Numbered from the stretch's first letter, positions 15,572 to 22,578 are shown. The stretch is DNA of 24,637 bases from Chlamydiota bacterium (GCA_021772165.1 JAJFMM010000028.1:1-24637), one strand, 5' to 3'. Notes: generated by a model from the sequence alone, not told the origin. Made by a program: numbers and translations.

Positions 15572-16858
15572 ATGCAAAACATACGTAAACGATCTTCTGA
15601 AACTTATCATAACGCATGTGAAGTGATTCCAGGCGGTGTGAATTCACCTGTAAGAGCTTGCCGCTCTGTAGGTATTGAGCCAATCATCGTTGAATCAGGA
15701 CGAGCTGATATTATCGTTGATTCCGATGGAAATAGTTACATCGATTATTGCGGAAGTTGGGGTGCATTGATCCTTGGGCATGCAACGCCGAAGATTATGG
15801 ACGCTACTATCGAACAAATCAGGCAAGGCTCCTCGTTTGGTATTGCCACACCGATTGAAGAGAAGCTCGCTGCAAAAGTCGTTTCGCTGATTCCCTCAGT
15901 CGAAAAGATTCGCTTCGTCTCATCGGGCACAGAAGCGACGATGACCGCGATCCGCCTAGCACGCGGCTACACAAAACGCGCGAAGATCGTGAAGTTTTCC
16001 GGCTGCTACCATGGGCATAGCGATGCGCTGCTCTCGCAAGCGGGATCAGGTGCAGCCTTTCTCAATCCACAAGCCACATCCCTTGGCGTAACGCCGGGCA
16101 CGATCGCCGATACGATTACGCTGCCCTTCAATGACGCCGACAAACTACGCGCTCTTTTTGCCGAAGAAAAAGACATTGCAGCGGTGATCCTCGAGCCGAT
16201 CCCAGCCAACATGGGTGTGATCCTGCCCGAACCCCATTTTCTAGAACTGCTCCGCAGTGAAACCGCGCGCATCGGCGCACTGCTGATCTTTGATGAAGTG
16301 ATCTCAGGATTTAGAGTGGGATTACAAGGTGCGCAAGGACTCTACGGCATCCGGCCCGATCTCACCTGTTTTGGCAAAATCATCGGTGGGGGCTTTCCGG
16401 CAGCAGCACTCGGTGGCAAAAAGGAGATCATGGATCACCTCGCCCCACTGGGACAAGTGTATCAAGCAGGCACACTCTCCGGAAATCCCGTGGCGATGGT
16501 CGCAGGACTCGAGACTCTTAAAGAGCTCGAGCAGCCCGGGTTTTACCAAAAAATGCAGGAGAAAACAGATCGCCTCGTCAAGCCGATTGAAAAGGCTATT
16601 TTAGAGAATAATCTAAATGCCTGTGTGCAGAGAGCAGGCTCGATCTTCACGCTCTTTTTCGGCGTGCGGCAAGCGCTTTGTCGAGAAGATTTGAGCGAAA
16701 CCGATCCCGAGCAGTTCGCTCGCTTTTTCCGCCATCTGTTTGAAAGGGGTATCTACATACCTCCCTTGCAACAAGAGGCGTGGTTTGTTTCAGCCGCTCA
16801 CACAGACGAGCATCTCGACTACACAGCCAACTGTGTTGTCGAATGGCTTACTCAGTAG
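15572..16858 (+). CDS. hemL: Glutamate-1-semialdehyde 2,1-aminomutase
   Basis: A PLP enzyme of the C5 haem pathway that converts glutamate-1-semialdehyde to 5-aminolevulinate. From this ATG the protein has 428 residues, matching E. coli HemL (426). Motifs: IPGGVNSPVRA at the N-terminus, FVSSGTEATMTAIRLAR (phosphate binding), FSGCYHGHSD, FDEVISGFRVG with the PLP-binding Asp, the CFGKIIGGGFPAAALGG segment with Schiff-base Lys near 269, and GTLSGNP. The frame stays open upstream to 15446, but that would overlap tamA and add 42 non-homologous residues; an ATG at 15563 (431 residues) is the other candidate. No start has a good ribosome binding site. It is divergent from tamA and 6 bp from the convergent gene after it. 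Confidence 0.95.
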   Translation: MQNIRKRSSETYHNACEVIPGGVNSPVRACRSVGIEPIIVESGRADIIVDSDGNSYIDYCGSWGALILGHATPKIMDATIEQIRQGSSFGIATPIEEKLAAKVVSLIPSVEKIRFVSSGTEATMTAIRLARGYTKRAKIVKFSGCYHGHSDALLSQAGSGAAFLNPQATSLGVTPGTIADTITLPFNDADKLRALFAEEKDIAAVILEPIPANMGVILPEPHFLELLRSETARIGALLIFDEVISGFRVGLQGAQGLYGIRPDLTCFGKIIGGGFPAAALGGKKEIMDHLAPLGQVYQAGTLSGNPVAMVAGLETLKELEQPGFYQKMQEKTDRLVKPIEKAILENNLNACVQRAGSIFTLFFGVRQALCREDLSETDPEQFARFFRHLFERGIYIPPLQQEAWFVSAAHTDEHLDYTANCVVEWLTQ

Positions 16859-16864
16859 CGTCAT

Positions 16865-17353
16865 TTATTCAGCAGCGCGGCCAAAGATCACTCGTGCTGC
16901 TGTATCGATTCTCTCTTCAGGCGCGCACCCGACGAGCAGTTCTTCAATTATGCCCGGAGTTGCATTGAGCTGTTCTTGCTTAATCACTTCCTCTGGGCGC
17001 ACATCGATGCACATACAACACCACCAATCAGAGAAGTTTCCTCTAGGAAACACTGGGCAATTCATATTTTCAATCTCGGAGTGCAAATCTACTGCGATCG
17101 AGTTTTCGGAAGTGCTAACCGGAAAAAGGTTAACTACTTCCTCCAAACTCGTTCTCGCTACGATTTGCTCTCCCGATCTTAAAAACAGCAATTGCCCAGC
17201 GCTTCCCCTAGGAGCAATTCGCAGAGCTTGTTCTTCACTAATATAACAAAAACAACCTGTAATTTTTTTTTGTATTGTCTGATTGGGAGTTGCCATCTCA
17301 TGAGCTGAAGGCGGTGATGGAAGAGTTTTTTTTCCAGTCACGTAATCTAACAT
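16865..17353 (-). CDS. Small hypothetical protein containing an in-frame palindromic element
   Basis: A 162-residue ORF, second gene of a two-gene unit 25 bp after the 69-codon gene. No known domain is visible. Residues 1-48 are polar and basic; residues 106-162 begin DWWCCMCIDVRPEE and look soluble. The middle, about residues 49-103, is encoded by a ~170-bp palindromic element that also occurs outside genes at 8128-8297. Pro-Arg-Gly is encoded at both borders (48-50 and 103-105). Removing one border copy takes out 165 bp, exactly 55 codons, and leaves a 107-residue protein reading ALRIAPRGNFSDWW. Whether the longer protein is made and functional is unknown. The ribosome binding site is weak (AGGTAAG, about 9 nt away). 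It is convergent with hemL, 6 bp apart. Confidence 0.6.
   Translation of the reverse strand: MLDYVTGKKTLPSPPSAHEMATPNQTIQKKITGCFCYISEEQALRIAPRGSAGQLLFLRSGEQIVARTSLEEVVNLFPVSTSENSIAVDLHSEIENMNCPVFPRGNFSDWWCCMCIDVRPEEVIKQEQLNATPGIIEELLVGCAPEERIDTAARVIFGRAAE
17043..17211 (-). mobile_element. Palindromic element, family B, copy inside a coding sequence
   Basis: This 169-bp element is bounded by CTAG on both sides. In coding orientation its ends are CTAGGGGAAGCGCTGGGC and GCCCAGTGTTTCCTAG, an inverted repeat. The internal arms also pair, around a centre of TTAACCTTTTTCCGGTTAGC. It is about 93% identical to the reverse complement of 8128-8297. Here the frame runs through without a stop. Flanking direct repeats CCTAGGGGA and CCTAGAGGA (one mismatch) could be a target-site duplication, but CTAGRGA is also present at both ends of the other copy, so part of it may belong to the element. 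Confidence 0.75.
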
Positions 17354-17378
17354 TTTTTTAACTTACCTAAGTAATGAT

Positions 17379-17588
17379 CTACAGGATCGTACATCTGCTA
17401 CAGAGGCAATCGCCCTCAGGGTCCTCATTTATCTTTGGATTTAACGGACGTGTTTCGTCTTTGTTTCCAAGATTTTGCATAGCTGTTTCATTTGTTTTTT
17501 TTTGAGTTTCGAGGTCCTTACGGACTTCCTCAAACACTCTATGAATAGCCCTTGTGCTCAGAGATTGTCTTATCATTGCCATTGACAT
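17379..17588 (-). CDS. 69-residue protein with CaaX-like C-terminus CTIL
   Basis: A short ORF starting at the ATG at 17588, with AAAGG 8-9 nt upstream. A TTG 11 codons earlier opens the frame too but has no binding site. The N-terminal half is basic and helical (IHRVFEEVRKDLETQKK), the second half polar and Pro/Asn/Glu-rich. It ends DCLCSRCTIL: Cys61, Cys63 and Cys66 with the last four residues C-T-I-L. The same LCxxCTIL tail ends the otherwise unrelated protein at 22641-22907. CTIL fits the CaaX rule with Leu last, the form used by geranylgeranyltransferase I in eukaryotes. This suggests a secreted protein lipidated by the host; this is inference. It is the first gene of a pair with 16865-17353. 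Confidence 0.65.
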   Translation of the reverse strand: MSMAMIRQSLSTRAIHRVFEEVRKDLETQKKTNETAMQNLGNKDETRPLNPKINEDPEGDCLCSRCTIL

Positions 17589-17623
17589 TTTTTTTGCCTT
17601 TTGTTGAAAGTTTGAATGCAAAC

Positions 17624-17653
17624 ATTTTACACTAAATAATGGTTTTAAGTCTA
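17624..17653 (-). promoter_or_regulatory. Possible promoter for the CTIL-tailed small gene pair
   Basis: Minus-strand TAGACT (17648-17653), 18-bp spacer, TAAAAT (17624-17629), about 35 nt before the ATG at 17588. The region is strongly AT-rich, so such matches are easy to find. The rest of the gap to 17782 shows no other clear element; a weak plus-strand pair (TTGTCT at 17693, TATACA at 17718, 19-bp spacer) could serve nfeD. Confidence 0.35.
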
Positions 17654-17782
17654 CTATTGCCTTTTAAGTGTATACAGAATTATTTAAATTGTTTGTCTCT
17701 GGTTCTGGATTTTTTTTTATACATCCACGCCACGTTTCAGCGATAGCCTCTAAATCTCGTCTCCTGATATACTCCTCCGCTT

Positions 17783-18250
17783 ATGATTGCTATATTGGTG
17801 CTTACGGGACTATTTCTCGTTTTTCTCGAATTTTTTATCGTTGGAGCCATCATGGCCATTGGAGGAGTGATCCTCCTAGTAGCCAGCCTGGTTTTGATGA
17901 TTGTGGGAGGTGCTGCTCTCTCGTCCCTGGGTTTATATACCGTTGGGGTGGGAATTGCCCTCTATCTAGTCATCCGCCTGGCTCTTTCGATCGTCAGAAA
18001 AAGAAAAGTTTGTCTTGATACAGACCAAGAGGGCTATCAAGCCTGCTCGTACCCTAAGGAGATGATTGGCAAACGGGCGATCGTCTCAACCGATCTCAAG
18101 CCTGCCGGCTACATCCAGACGGAAAATGGGACTTTTGCCGCTCTTTCCAAATCGGGTTATATCGAAAAAGGTTCAGTAGTACATGTTGTCGGAGGCGAAG
18201 GCGCCTCATTAACCGTTATCGAGGAGGTTCATACCCATGCAATCCAATGA
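17783..18250 (+). CDS. NfeD-family membrane protein
   Basis: A short NfeD protein (155 residues). Three hydrophobic segments fill residues 2-68. A soluble C-terminal OB-fold follows (about 90-152): MIGKRAIVSTDLKPAGYI, then GSVVHVVGGEGASLTVIE. The small beta-barrel after a helical membrane block is the NfeD signature. NfeD proteins are encoded next to flotillin-like proteins and are thought to act with them in membrane organisation. That holds here: the next gene is floA with a 14-bp overlap. The protease domain found in long NfeD proteins is absent. No Shine-Dalgarno sequence precedes the ATG, so the exact start is uncertain. Confidence 0.88.
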   Translation: MIAILVLTGLFLVFLEFFIVGAIMAIGGVILLVASLVLMIVGGAALSSLGLYTVGVGIALYLVIRLALSIVRKRKVCLDTDQEGYQACSYPKEMIGKRAIVSTDLKPAGYIQTENGTFAALSKSGYIEKGSVVHVVGGEGASLTVIEEVHTHAIQ

Positions 18251-19226
18251 TTTTTCAGCTTTTTCTCTCTACATGATCGTAATCGGTTTTCTAGGTCTTG
18301 TTTTTTGCGGAATGATCGCAAAATATATCAGCCTCTGGTTTCAAGCAGTTGTTTCAGGCACACCGATCTCTCCTTTCAATATCATCGGTATGAGCCTGCG
18401 TAAAATCCCACCCCGTCTCATCGTTTCCGCCCGTATCAACGCCTTTAAAGCGGGTCTGAAAACGATTTCAGTCAACGACCTGGAAACTCACTATCTGGCA
18501 GGTGGCCATGTGAACGATGTCGTCCGCGCTATGATCGCTGCGGACAAAGCGAACATCCCTATCGACTGGCGCCAAGCGACTGCCATCGACCTCGCAGGCC
18601 GAGACCTCTTTGATGCGGTCAAAACGTCTGTTAATCCCAAGGTCATCGATTGTCCAGAGAAGGGCAGTGTCATCTTAGCCGTCGCTAAAAACGGCATTGA
18701 GCTCAAAGTGCGCGCTCGTGTCACTGTGCGTACCAACATCAAGCAGCTCGTCGGCGGTGCCACTGAAGAAACAGTCATCGCGAGAGTAGGCGAGGGGATC
18801 GTCAATGCGATCGGTGAATGTGACAACCATCAAATGGTGCTCGCATCTCCTCAGCGCATCTCTAAGCTCGTTTTGGCAAAAGGTCTCGATGCACAGACCG
18901 CGTTTGAGATTCTCTCCATTGACATAGCAGACATCACTCTAGGTGATAACGTCGGAGCGAGACTCCGAACCGAACAGGCGGAGTCCGATTTACAAGTCGC
19001 ACGCGCCAAAGCAGAAGAGCGCCGTGCAATGGCTGTGGCTCTAGAGCAGGAAAATGTCGCTAAGGTCAAGGAGGCAGAAGCAGAAGTGCCGCTCGCTATC
19101 GCAGAAGCTTTTCGTAGTGGTCAGCTCGGCGTCTTCGACCATCAGCGCTACCTGAACCTCAAGGCCGATACCGAGATGCGCGAATCGATCGCAAGCAAAG
19201 GCGAAGCGGCGCTCCATGACGCATAA
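18237..19226 (+). CDS. floA: Flotillin-like protein FloA
   Basis: A bacterial flotillin that forms membrane microdomain scaffolds (329 residues, equal to the usual FloA length of about 330). One N-terminal membrane segment (11-31) is followed by the conserved block SPFNIIGMSLRKIPPRLIV (45-63) and the TISVNDLETHYLAGGHV segment (76-92). An SPFH domain follows (about 115-240, with NGIELKVRARVTVRTNIKQL). The C-terminal region about 245-300 is rich in Ala and Glu (EQAESDLQVARAKAEERRAM), the flotillin coiled coil. A strong ribosome binding site, GAGGAGG, lies inside the end of nfeD. The pair nfeD-floA matches yqeZ-yqfA of Bacillus. Confidence 0.94.
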   Translation: MQSNDFSAFSLYMIVIGFLGLVFCGMIAKYISLWFQAVVSGTPISPFNIIGMSLRKIPPRLIVSARINAFKAGLKTISVNDLETHYLAGGHVNDVVRAMIAADKANIPIDWRQATAIDLAGRDLFDAVKTSVNPKVIDCPEKGSVILAVAKNGIELKVRARVTVRTNIKQLVGGATEETVIARVGEGIVNAIGECDNHQMVLASPQRISKLVLAKGLDAQTAFEILSIDIADITLGDNVGARLRTEQAESDLQVARAKAEERRAMAVALEQENVAKVKEAEAEVPLAIAEAFRSGQLGVFDHQRYLNLKADTEMRESIASKGEAALHDA

Positions 19227-19341
19227 AATAAAGCCCCCAAAGAAACAGGTGCCACCGGTGGTGAAACCCCCTCCCAAAGAGATCAAACGTAAGTTGATAC
19301 AAGCGTTCATTCTAGGGGAGATTCTACGGCCCAAACTATGA
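19216..19341 (+). CDS. 41-residue basic, proline-rich small ORF
   Basis: This small ORF starts at the ATG 11 bp before the floA end and stops with TGA overlapping the ATG of the next gene. The product starts MTHKIKPPKKQVPPVVKPPP and ends KRKLIQAFILGEILRPKL: a Lys/Pro-rich half, then an amphipathic helix. It fills the whole gap between floA and the next gene with overlaps at both ends, which argues for a real, translationally coupled gene. Function unknown; no family recognised. The ribosome binding site is weak (AAAGGCG, about 12 nt upstream). Confidence 0.55.
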   Translation: MTHKIKPPKKQVPPVVKPPPKEIKRKLIQAFILGEILRPKL

Positions 19342-20267
19342 AATGCTGTACTCCCACAGATCCTGCGTTGCTATACGATAGTGAGCGTTTGCCCGAGAGC
19401 TGGGTCTATGCCCTTGTCGAGCGCAAAAGGAGCTGTGGGGAGTTTGCAAAACGTTGGGAAATCATCGACCTCGACCCTGCGAGCGAAAAACGGCACGGTG
19501 GAAATCTCCGCTACCGCTGTGAGTCGCAGCAAACGATCCGCAGGAAATGCATCGCCACAGCAGCCGTGCTGCCGATCTATACCACAGCCTACATGGTATG
19601 GCATGCAGTAAGAGCACCTCTCTCTGCGCTCAATGTCTTCTTCCAAACCTTTGAAGAGTTCATCACCCAGCCGAGTATCTGCACGTTGGGTAAGCTCTTC
19701 GCCTCTGCGCCTTTGCAAGCCGCACGCAGCTTTTGGCTCGTTGTAAGAGCGCCTTTCTGCTCGATCGCCATGCAATTTACGGCACTCTATGGCATTGTCC
19801 GACCGCTAGAAGGAAGAAAGCACAGTGCAGCTGTAGAGAGATTCTGGAAGATGGGAGCTGCGTATAAAGATGACTTCCGGCGGATGGAATCGAACGAAAA
19901 CATTCATCAGTTTGTCTGGAGAGCCTGCACAGCAAAGGATTTTCCGCATCCATTTTATGTGGCTGAATGCTTTCAGCCCGTAGGCACACTCAGTGATGAG
20001 TCGGTTCTGTCGGTTCGCTTTTCTGTGGAGCGAGAGTCTCATCTCCCTGAAGAGGCCAGTTTTGAAGACGGCGGATCTCACTTTGCGATTCCGCAAGAAG
20101 AATCTTCTGACCCTCCACCTCCACAAGAAACAGAATCGACTTGGAGCTTATCATCCTCTTCTCCAGAACATGAATCGAGCGCTCCCCAGAACTGCTCTCC
20201 ATCTTTGAGCGAATCAGACGACGCACAAACCAGAAGCTCCCCACCAGAAGAAGAATTAGCGCAATGA
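19338..20267 (+). CDS. Chlamydia-type membrane-associated hypothetical protein with low-complexity tail
   Basis: A 309-residue ORF. Residues 1-70 are soluble. Two hydrophobic stretches lie at about 72-105 and 122-155. The second is followed by FTALYGIVRPLEGRKHSAAVERFW, a type of segment that recurs in hypothetical proteins of Parachlamydiales in my recollection (not checked). Residues 218-309 are different: Ser, Glu and Pro dominate (SLSSSSPEHESSAPQNCS), with no predicted fold. Exactly this part is antisense to the FliO-like gene at 19990-20406. The first 215 residues look like a normal gene; the tail may be an overprinted extension. The gene follows the 41-codon ORF with an ATGA overlap, so it probably belongs to the nfeD-floA unit. 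Function unknown. Confidence 0.7.
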   Translation: MKCCTPTDPALLYDSERLPESWVYALVERKRSCGEFAKRWEIIDLDPASEKRHGGNLRYRCESQQTIRRKCIATAAVLPIYTTAYMVWHAVRAPLSALNVFFQTFEEFITQPSICTLGKLFASAPLQAARSFWLVVRAPFCSIAMQFTALYGIVRPLEGRKHSAAVERFWKMGAAYKDDFRRMESNENIHQFVWRACTAKDFPHPFYVAECFQPVGTLSDESVLSVRFSVERESHLPEEASFEDGGSHFAIPQEESSDPPPPQETESTWSLSSSSPEHESSAPQNCSPSLSESDDAQTRSSPPEEELAQ

Positions 20268-20406
20268 ATGTGAAGAACATCTTGGTGAAGGCTATACCAT
20301 ACTCGCCTTGAGGCAGATCTGGTACAGAAAAGTCCGCTGCGATAGGATCGCCATTTGCATCTGCGGTGTAGACTGTTTTCGCAAGTAGGTAAAATAACAT
20401 GTCCAT
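19990..20406 (-). CDS. FliO-like membrane protein
   Basis: A 138-residue protein resembling FliO, the small membrane protein that assists FliP assembly in flagellar export. Residues 1-40 are periplasmic or signal-like, with one membrane helix at 42-62 (FFTFIALILLLVGSFWFVRR). A small beta-rich cytoplasmic domain follows: SIHVLEKRMISSKSILFLVE, then VEGQKILLAESQSEIRRL (77-114). This matches the FliO pattern of an initial strand, Lys/Ser-x-I-L-x-L-V-x-V and a Leu-Leu-x-E/G-S turn. The frame is open upstream to 20856, but that part lies antisense to the HAD gene and looks spurious, so I place the start at ATG 20406. It overlaps the convergent gene by 278 bp and starts 25 bp from the divergent HAD gene. 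Confidence 0.6.
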   Translation of the reverse strand: MDMLFYLLAKTVYTADANGDPIAADFSVPDLPQGEYGIAFTKMFFTFIALILLLVGSFWFVRRLIRSKMESSSGERSIHVLEKRMISSKSILFLVEVEGQKILLAESQSEIRRLQNWPLQGDETLAPQKSEPTEPTHH

Positions 20407-20430
20407 GAAGATAACAGAACGGCCACTTTT

Positions 20431-21285
20431 ATGAATCAAAAACCCTTCAAAGGCTGGATCGCCCTCGATATCGACGGCACGATCACCCTCGATAAATATA
20501 GCATTCCACCTGAGGTCATTGACTTCTTGAGAAACTGCACAAAAGAGGGATGGCGCATCGCCATGGCAACAGGCAGACCCTGTGTCTTCGCATCGATAGC
20601 GCTTGAGAAGTTTGACTTCCCATATCTCTTTATATTTCAAAACGGCTCCTGCGCGCTGGAGATGCCCGAAAAAAAATGCCTCTTTAAACGCTATGTTTCT
20701 AAAAGCACTCTCGAAGAAATTGAAGAGGAGATGGCAGACATCTCCGGTGATTTTCTGATCTATGGCGGCTATGACAATGGAGATTGCGTCTACTACCGTC
20801 CGAATCACTTCGATGAAGAGCAGAAGAACTACCTGAAGGCCTACTGGGAAAGACAAAAAGAGACGCCGCGGTCCATCGAATCTTTAGAAGAGATCGAGCA
20901 GGATAACTTTCCTCTGATCAAATGCTTTGGCAGAATCGATGAGATGACCCGACTGCTTGATCGCCTGCGTCAAAATCCCGCATTCAACTTATCTCTGTTG
21001 CGAGATCCCTTTACGGAAGGCTACTATCTCTTGCTCATCACAGATAAATCCGCCTCAAAAGGTAAATCTTTAGAGGCAGCAATCAAGCAGATGGGTGCGC
21101 AGAAGGGCACCCTGATTGCAGCCGGCGATGATGAAAATGACGCGAGTATGCTGGAGATCGCAGACATCGCCATCGCGATGGAGCATGCACCGGAGAGTCT
21201 GCTGCAGATCGCGCATATCATCGCACTGCCAACGAAAGACCTCGGCATTCTGCAGGCTCTACGAATTGCTATGAGAGATCTATGA
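20431..21285 (+). CDS. HAD-superfamily hydrolase, Cof type (subfamily IIB)
   Basis: A cytoplasmic Mg-dependent phosphatase of 284 residues, the usual Cof/YidA length. Motif I is DIDGT (Asp13 nucleophile, Asp15 acid/base), motif II ATGR (Thr47), motif III Lys210 in SASKGKSL, motif IV GDDENDASM (232-240). The segment between motifs II and III (about 80-200) is the C2-type cap that sets substrate choice; members act on sugar phosphates or nucleotides, and the substrate cannot be read here. No clear Shine-Dalgarno sequence precedes the ATG. The stop overlaps the start of the next gene (ATGA), so the two are coupled and may work on the same substrate. Confidence 0.92.
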   Translation: MNQKPFKGWIALDIDGTITLDKYSIPPEVIDFLRNCTKEGWRIAMATGRPCVFASIALEKFDFPYLFIFQNGSCALEMPEKKCLFKRYVSKSTLEEIEEEMADISGDFLIYGGYDNGDCVYYRPNHFDEEQKNYLKAYWERQKETPRSIESLEEIEQDNFPLIKCFGRIDEMTRLLDRLRQNPAFNLSLLRDPFTEGYYLLLITDKSASKGKSLEAAIKQMGAQKGTLIAAGDDENDASMLEIADIAIAMEHAPESLLQIAHIIALPTKDLGILQALRIAMRDL

Positions 21286-22541
21286 AACGATTGTCCGATA
21301 TAGCCCTGCAGTTTGGGCGCAGCTGCCAAAGTCCTCGCACAGGTTTTGTGCATCTCTTTATGGATCAGCCAAAGAGCGATACAATCCCTGTTTATGAGAA
21401 CTTCTGCTTTGCTCTCGCACTCATCCGACAAAAAACTGCAGAAGGCATTTCAGAGGGCAAAGATATCCTCGAGAGGCTCTATGCCTTTCAAGCGCCCGAG
21501 CCCACTCTCTGGAAAGGCAATTTCCCCGTTTATCTGCACGACTTTCCTCGCTGCTGGAATCCGTTGCAATCCCTAAAAGTAGCGCCGCTTTTAAGGAGAC
21601 TGCTTAGAGATTTCAGCCACGTTTTAGATAGCGAGTTCAAAGAGAAGACGAATAGAGCAATCGTTGGACTTCTGCAGCATGCGGAGCAGCAGCGCACCAG
21701 ACGCCCTCTTCTACCTCTTTGGGAAAGGCGCTATTGGGCACTCCAGGGAAAAACCACGCCCTGCATCTCTGCAACGAGCTCAGAAGAGTGGGCCGAAGAG
21801 CTGATCAGCTCCGATCTGCTGGGGATGAGCACGGACGATTTTGCCAAGCTTGTGCATCCCATACTTGGCGTCTACTGCGGGCCTTGTCGAGAAGAGGCAC
21901 AAGAAGGCCCTTCTCCGAAACCAACACTCCTTGAGTGGTGGACTGGCGCTGAGGCAAATCAGCCACACCCGCTACAACTTGAACTGGCAGCTCTTCCTGA
22001 TCGTCATGATCTCGAGCCTACGCTCTGGTCTGGCTCTATTAACGGATGGACTGTTCGTCAGGATCAATCTGTTGCGCTGAGCTATTCCCAAGAATTTGTG
22101 CGCTGCCTCTGGCCGGGGTCTCATTCCCTTGTTATTCCAAAGATGTTGGGGAGAAGTCGAATTGAAGAGAAGGAGAGGGGAGTCAAGCTCACCTTAGATC
22201 TGCCCGAAGAGTTTGACGTCTCGCAGAACGATCTCGTTGAGCTGGCTGCTTTCACCGATGTTTCTCCGGAAACAGAGATCTTCATCAATGGTCAAAAAGC
22301 TTCCGTGTTTGGTCTGGGAGATCAAGTGGAGATCCGCACACCGAACAAAACAGTAACGCTTACGTTCAATCTCATTGAAGGAAGCGGTGACTTCTGCGGC
22401 CATCTGAGCCGCTCCAACCGACCTTTGCAGAAGTCCTGCAAGGGAGAGGCTCTCTTTGAAGCCTTCGACTGGAAGATCGCCCTTCGCACGCTCAGACGTT
22501 CCGCCAAATCCCAACTATCTCTCACTTTTTCGTTAACCTAG
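21282..22541 (+). CDS. Conserved-looking hypothetical protein coupled to the HAD phosphatase
   Basis: A 419-residue soluble protein, no signal peptide. The N-terminal ~150 residues look like an all-helical domain with aromatic-rich loops (YENFCFALALIRQKT, GNFPVYLHDFPRCWNPL). The C-terminal ~170 residues (from about 240) look beta-rich, with alternating hydrophobic strands (VKLTLDLPEEF, TVTLTFNLIEG). A helical toroid followed by a beta-sandwich is the plan of heparinase- and lyase-8-like enzymes, but I see no catalytic motif, so this is only a fold guess. It is translated from an ATGA overlap with the HAD gene. Start GAGAGATCT-ATG gives a weak binding site. Confidence 0.8.
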   Translation: MKRLSDIALQFGRSCQSPRTGFVHLFMDQPKSDTIPVYENFCFALALIRQKTAEGISEGKDILERLYAFQAPEPTLWKGNFPVYLHDFPRCWNPLQSLKVAPLLRRLLRDFSHVLDSEFKEKTNRAIVGLLQHAEQQRTRRPLLPLWERRYWALQGKTTPCISATSSEEWAEELISSDLLGMSTDDFAKLVHPILGVYCGPCREEAQEGPSPKPTLLEWWTGAEANQPHPLQLELAALPDRHDLEPTLWSGSINGWTVRQDQSVALSYSQEFVRCLWPGSHSLVIPKMLGRSRIEEKERGVKLTLDLPEEFDVSQNDLVELAAFTDVSPETEIFINGQKASVFGLGDQVEIRTPNKTVTLTFNLIEGSGDFCGHLSRSNRPLQKSCKGEALFEAFDWKIALRTLRRSAKSQLSLTFSLT

Positions 22542-22549
22542 TGTTAAGT

Positions 22550-22578
22550 TTGTTTTAAGGGATAGCAAGTAATATACT
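22550..22578 (+). promoter_or_regulatory. Putative promoter for the 88-residue protein
   Basis: TTGTTT (22550-22555), 17-bp spacer, TATACT (22573-22578). A perfect TATAAT also sits at 22596-22601 but lacks a -35 at the right distance. The leader is followed by a strong ribosome binding site, AGGGAG (22629-22634), 6 nt before the ATG. The promoter and strong site suggest well-expressed, independent transcription. Confidence 0.45.

Noticed and set aside
17668..18018. 116-codon ORF on the plus strand overlapping the start of nfeD
   Set aside because: It is out of frame with nfeD, whose product has a clear NfeD layout; this ORF has no recognisable content.
20407..20856. Upstream extension of the FliO-like frame to a 288-residue ORF
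   Set aside because: It lies wholly antisense to the clear HAD gene start, is compositionally odd (clusters of Cys, Phe and His), and the FliO-like part has a suitable ATG at 20406.
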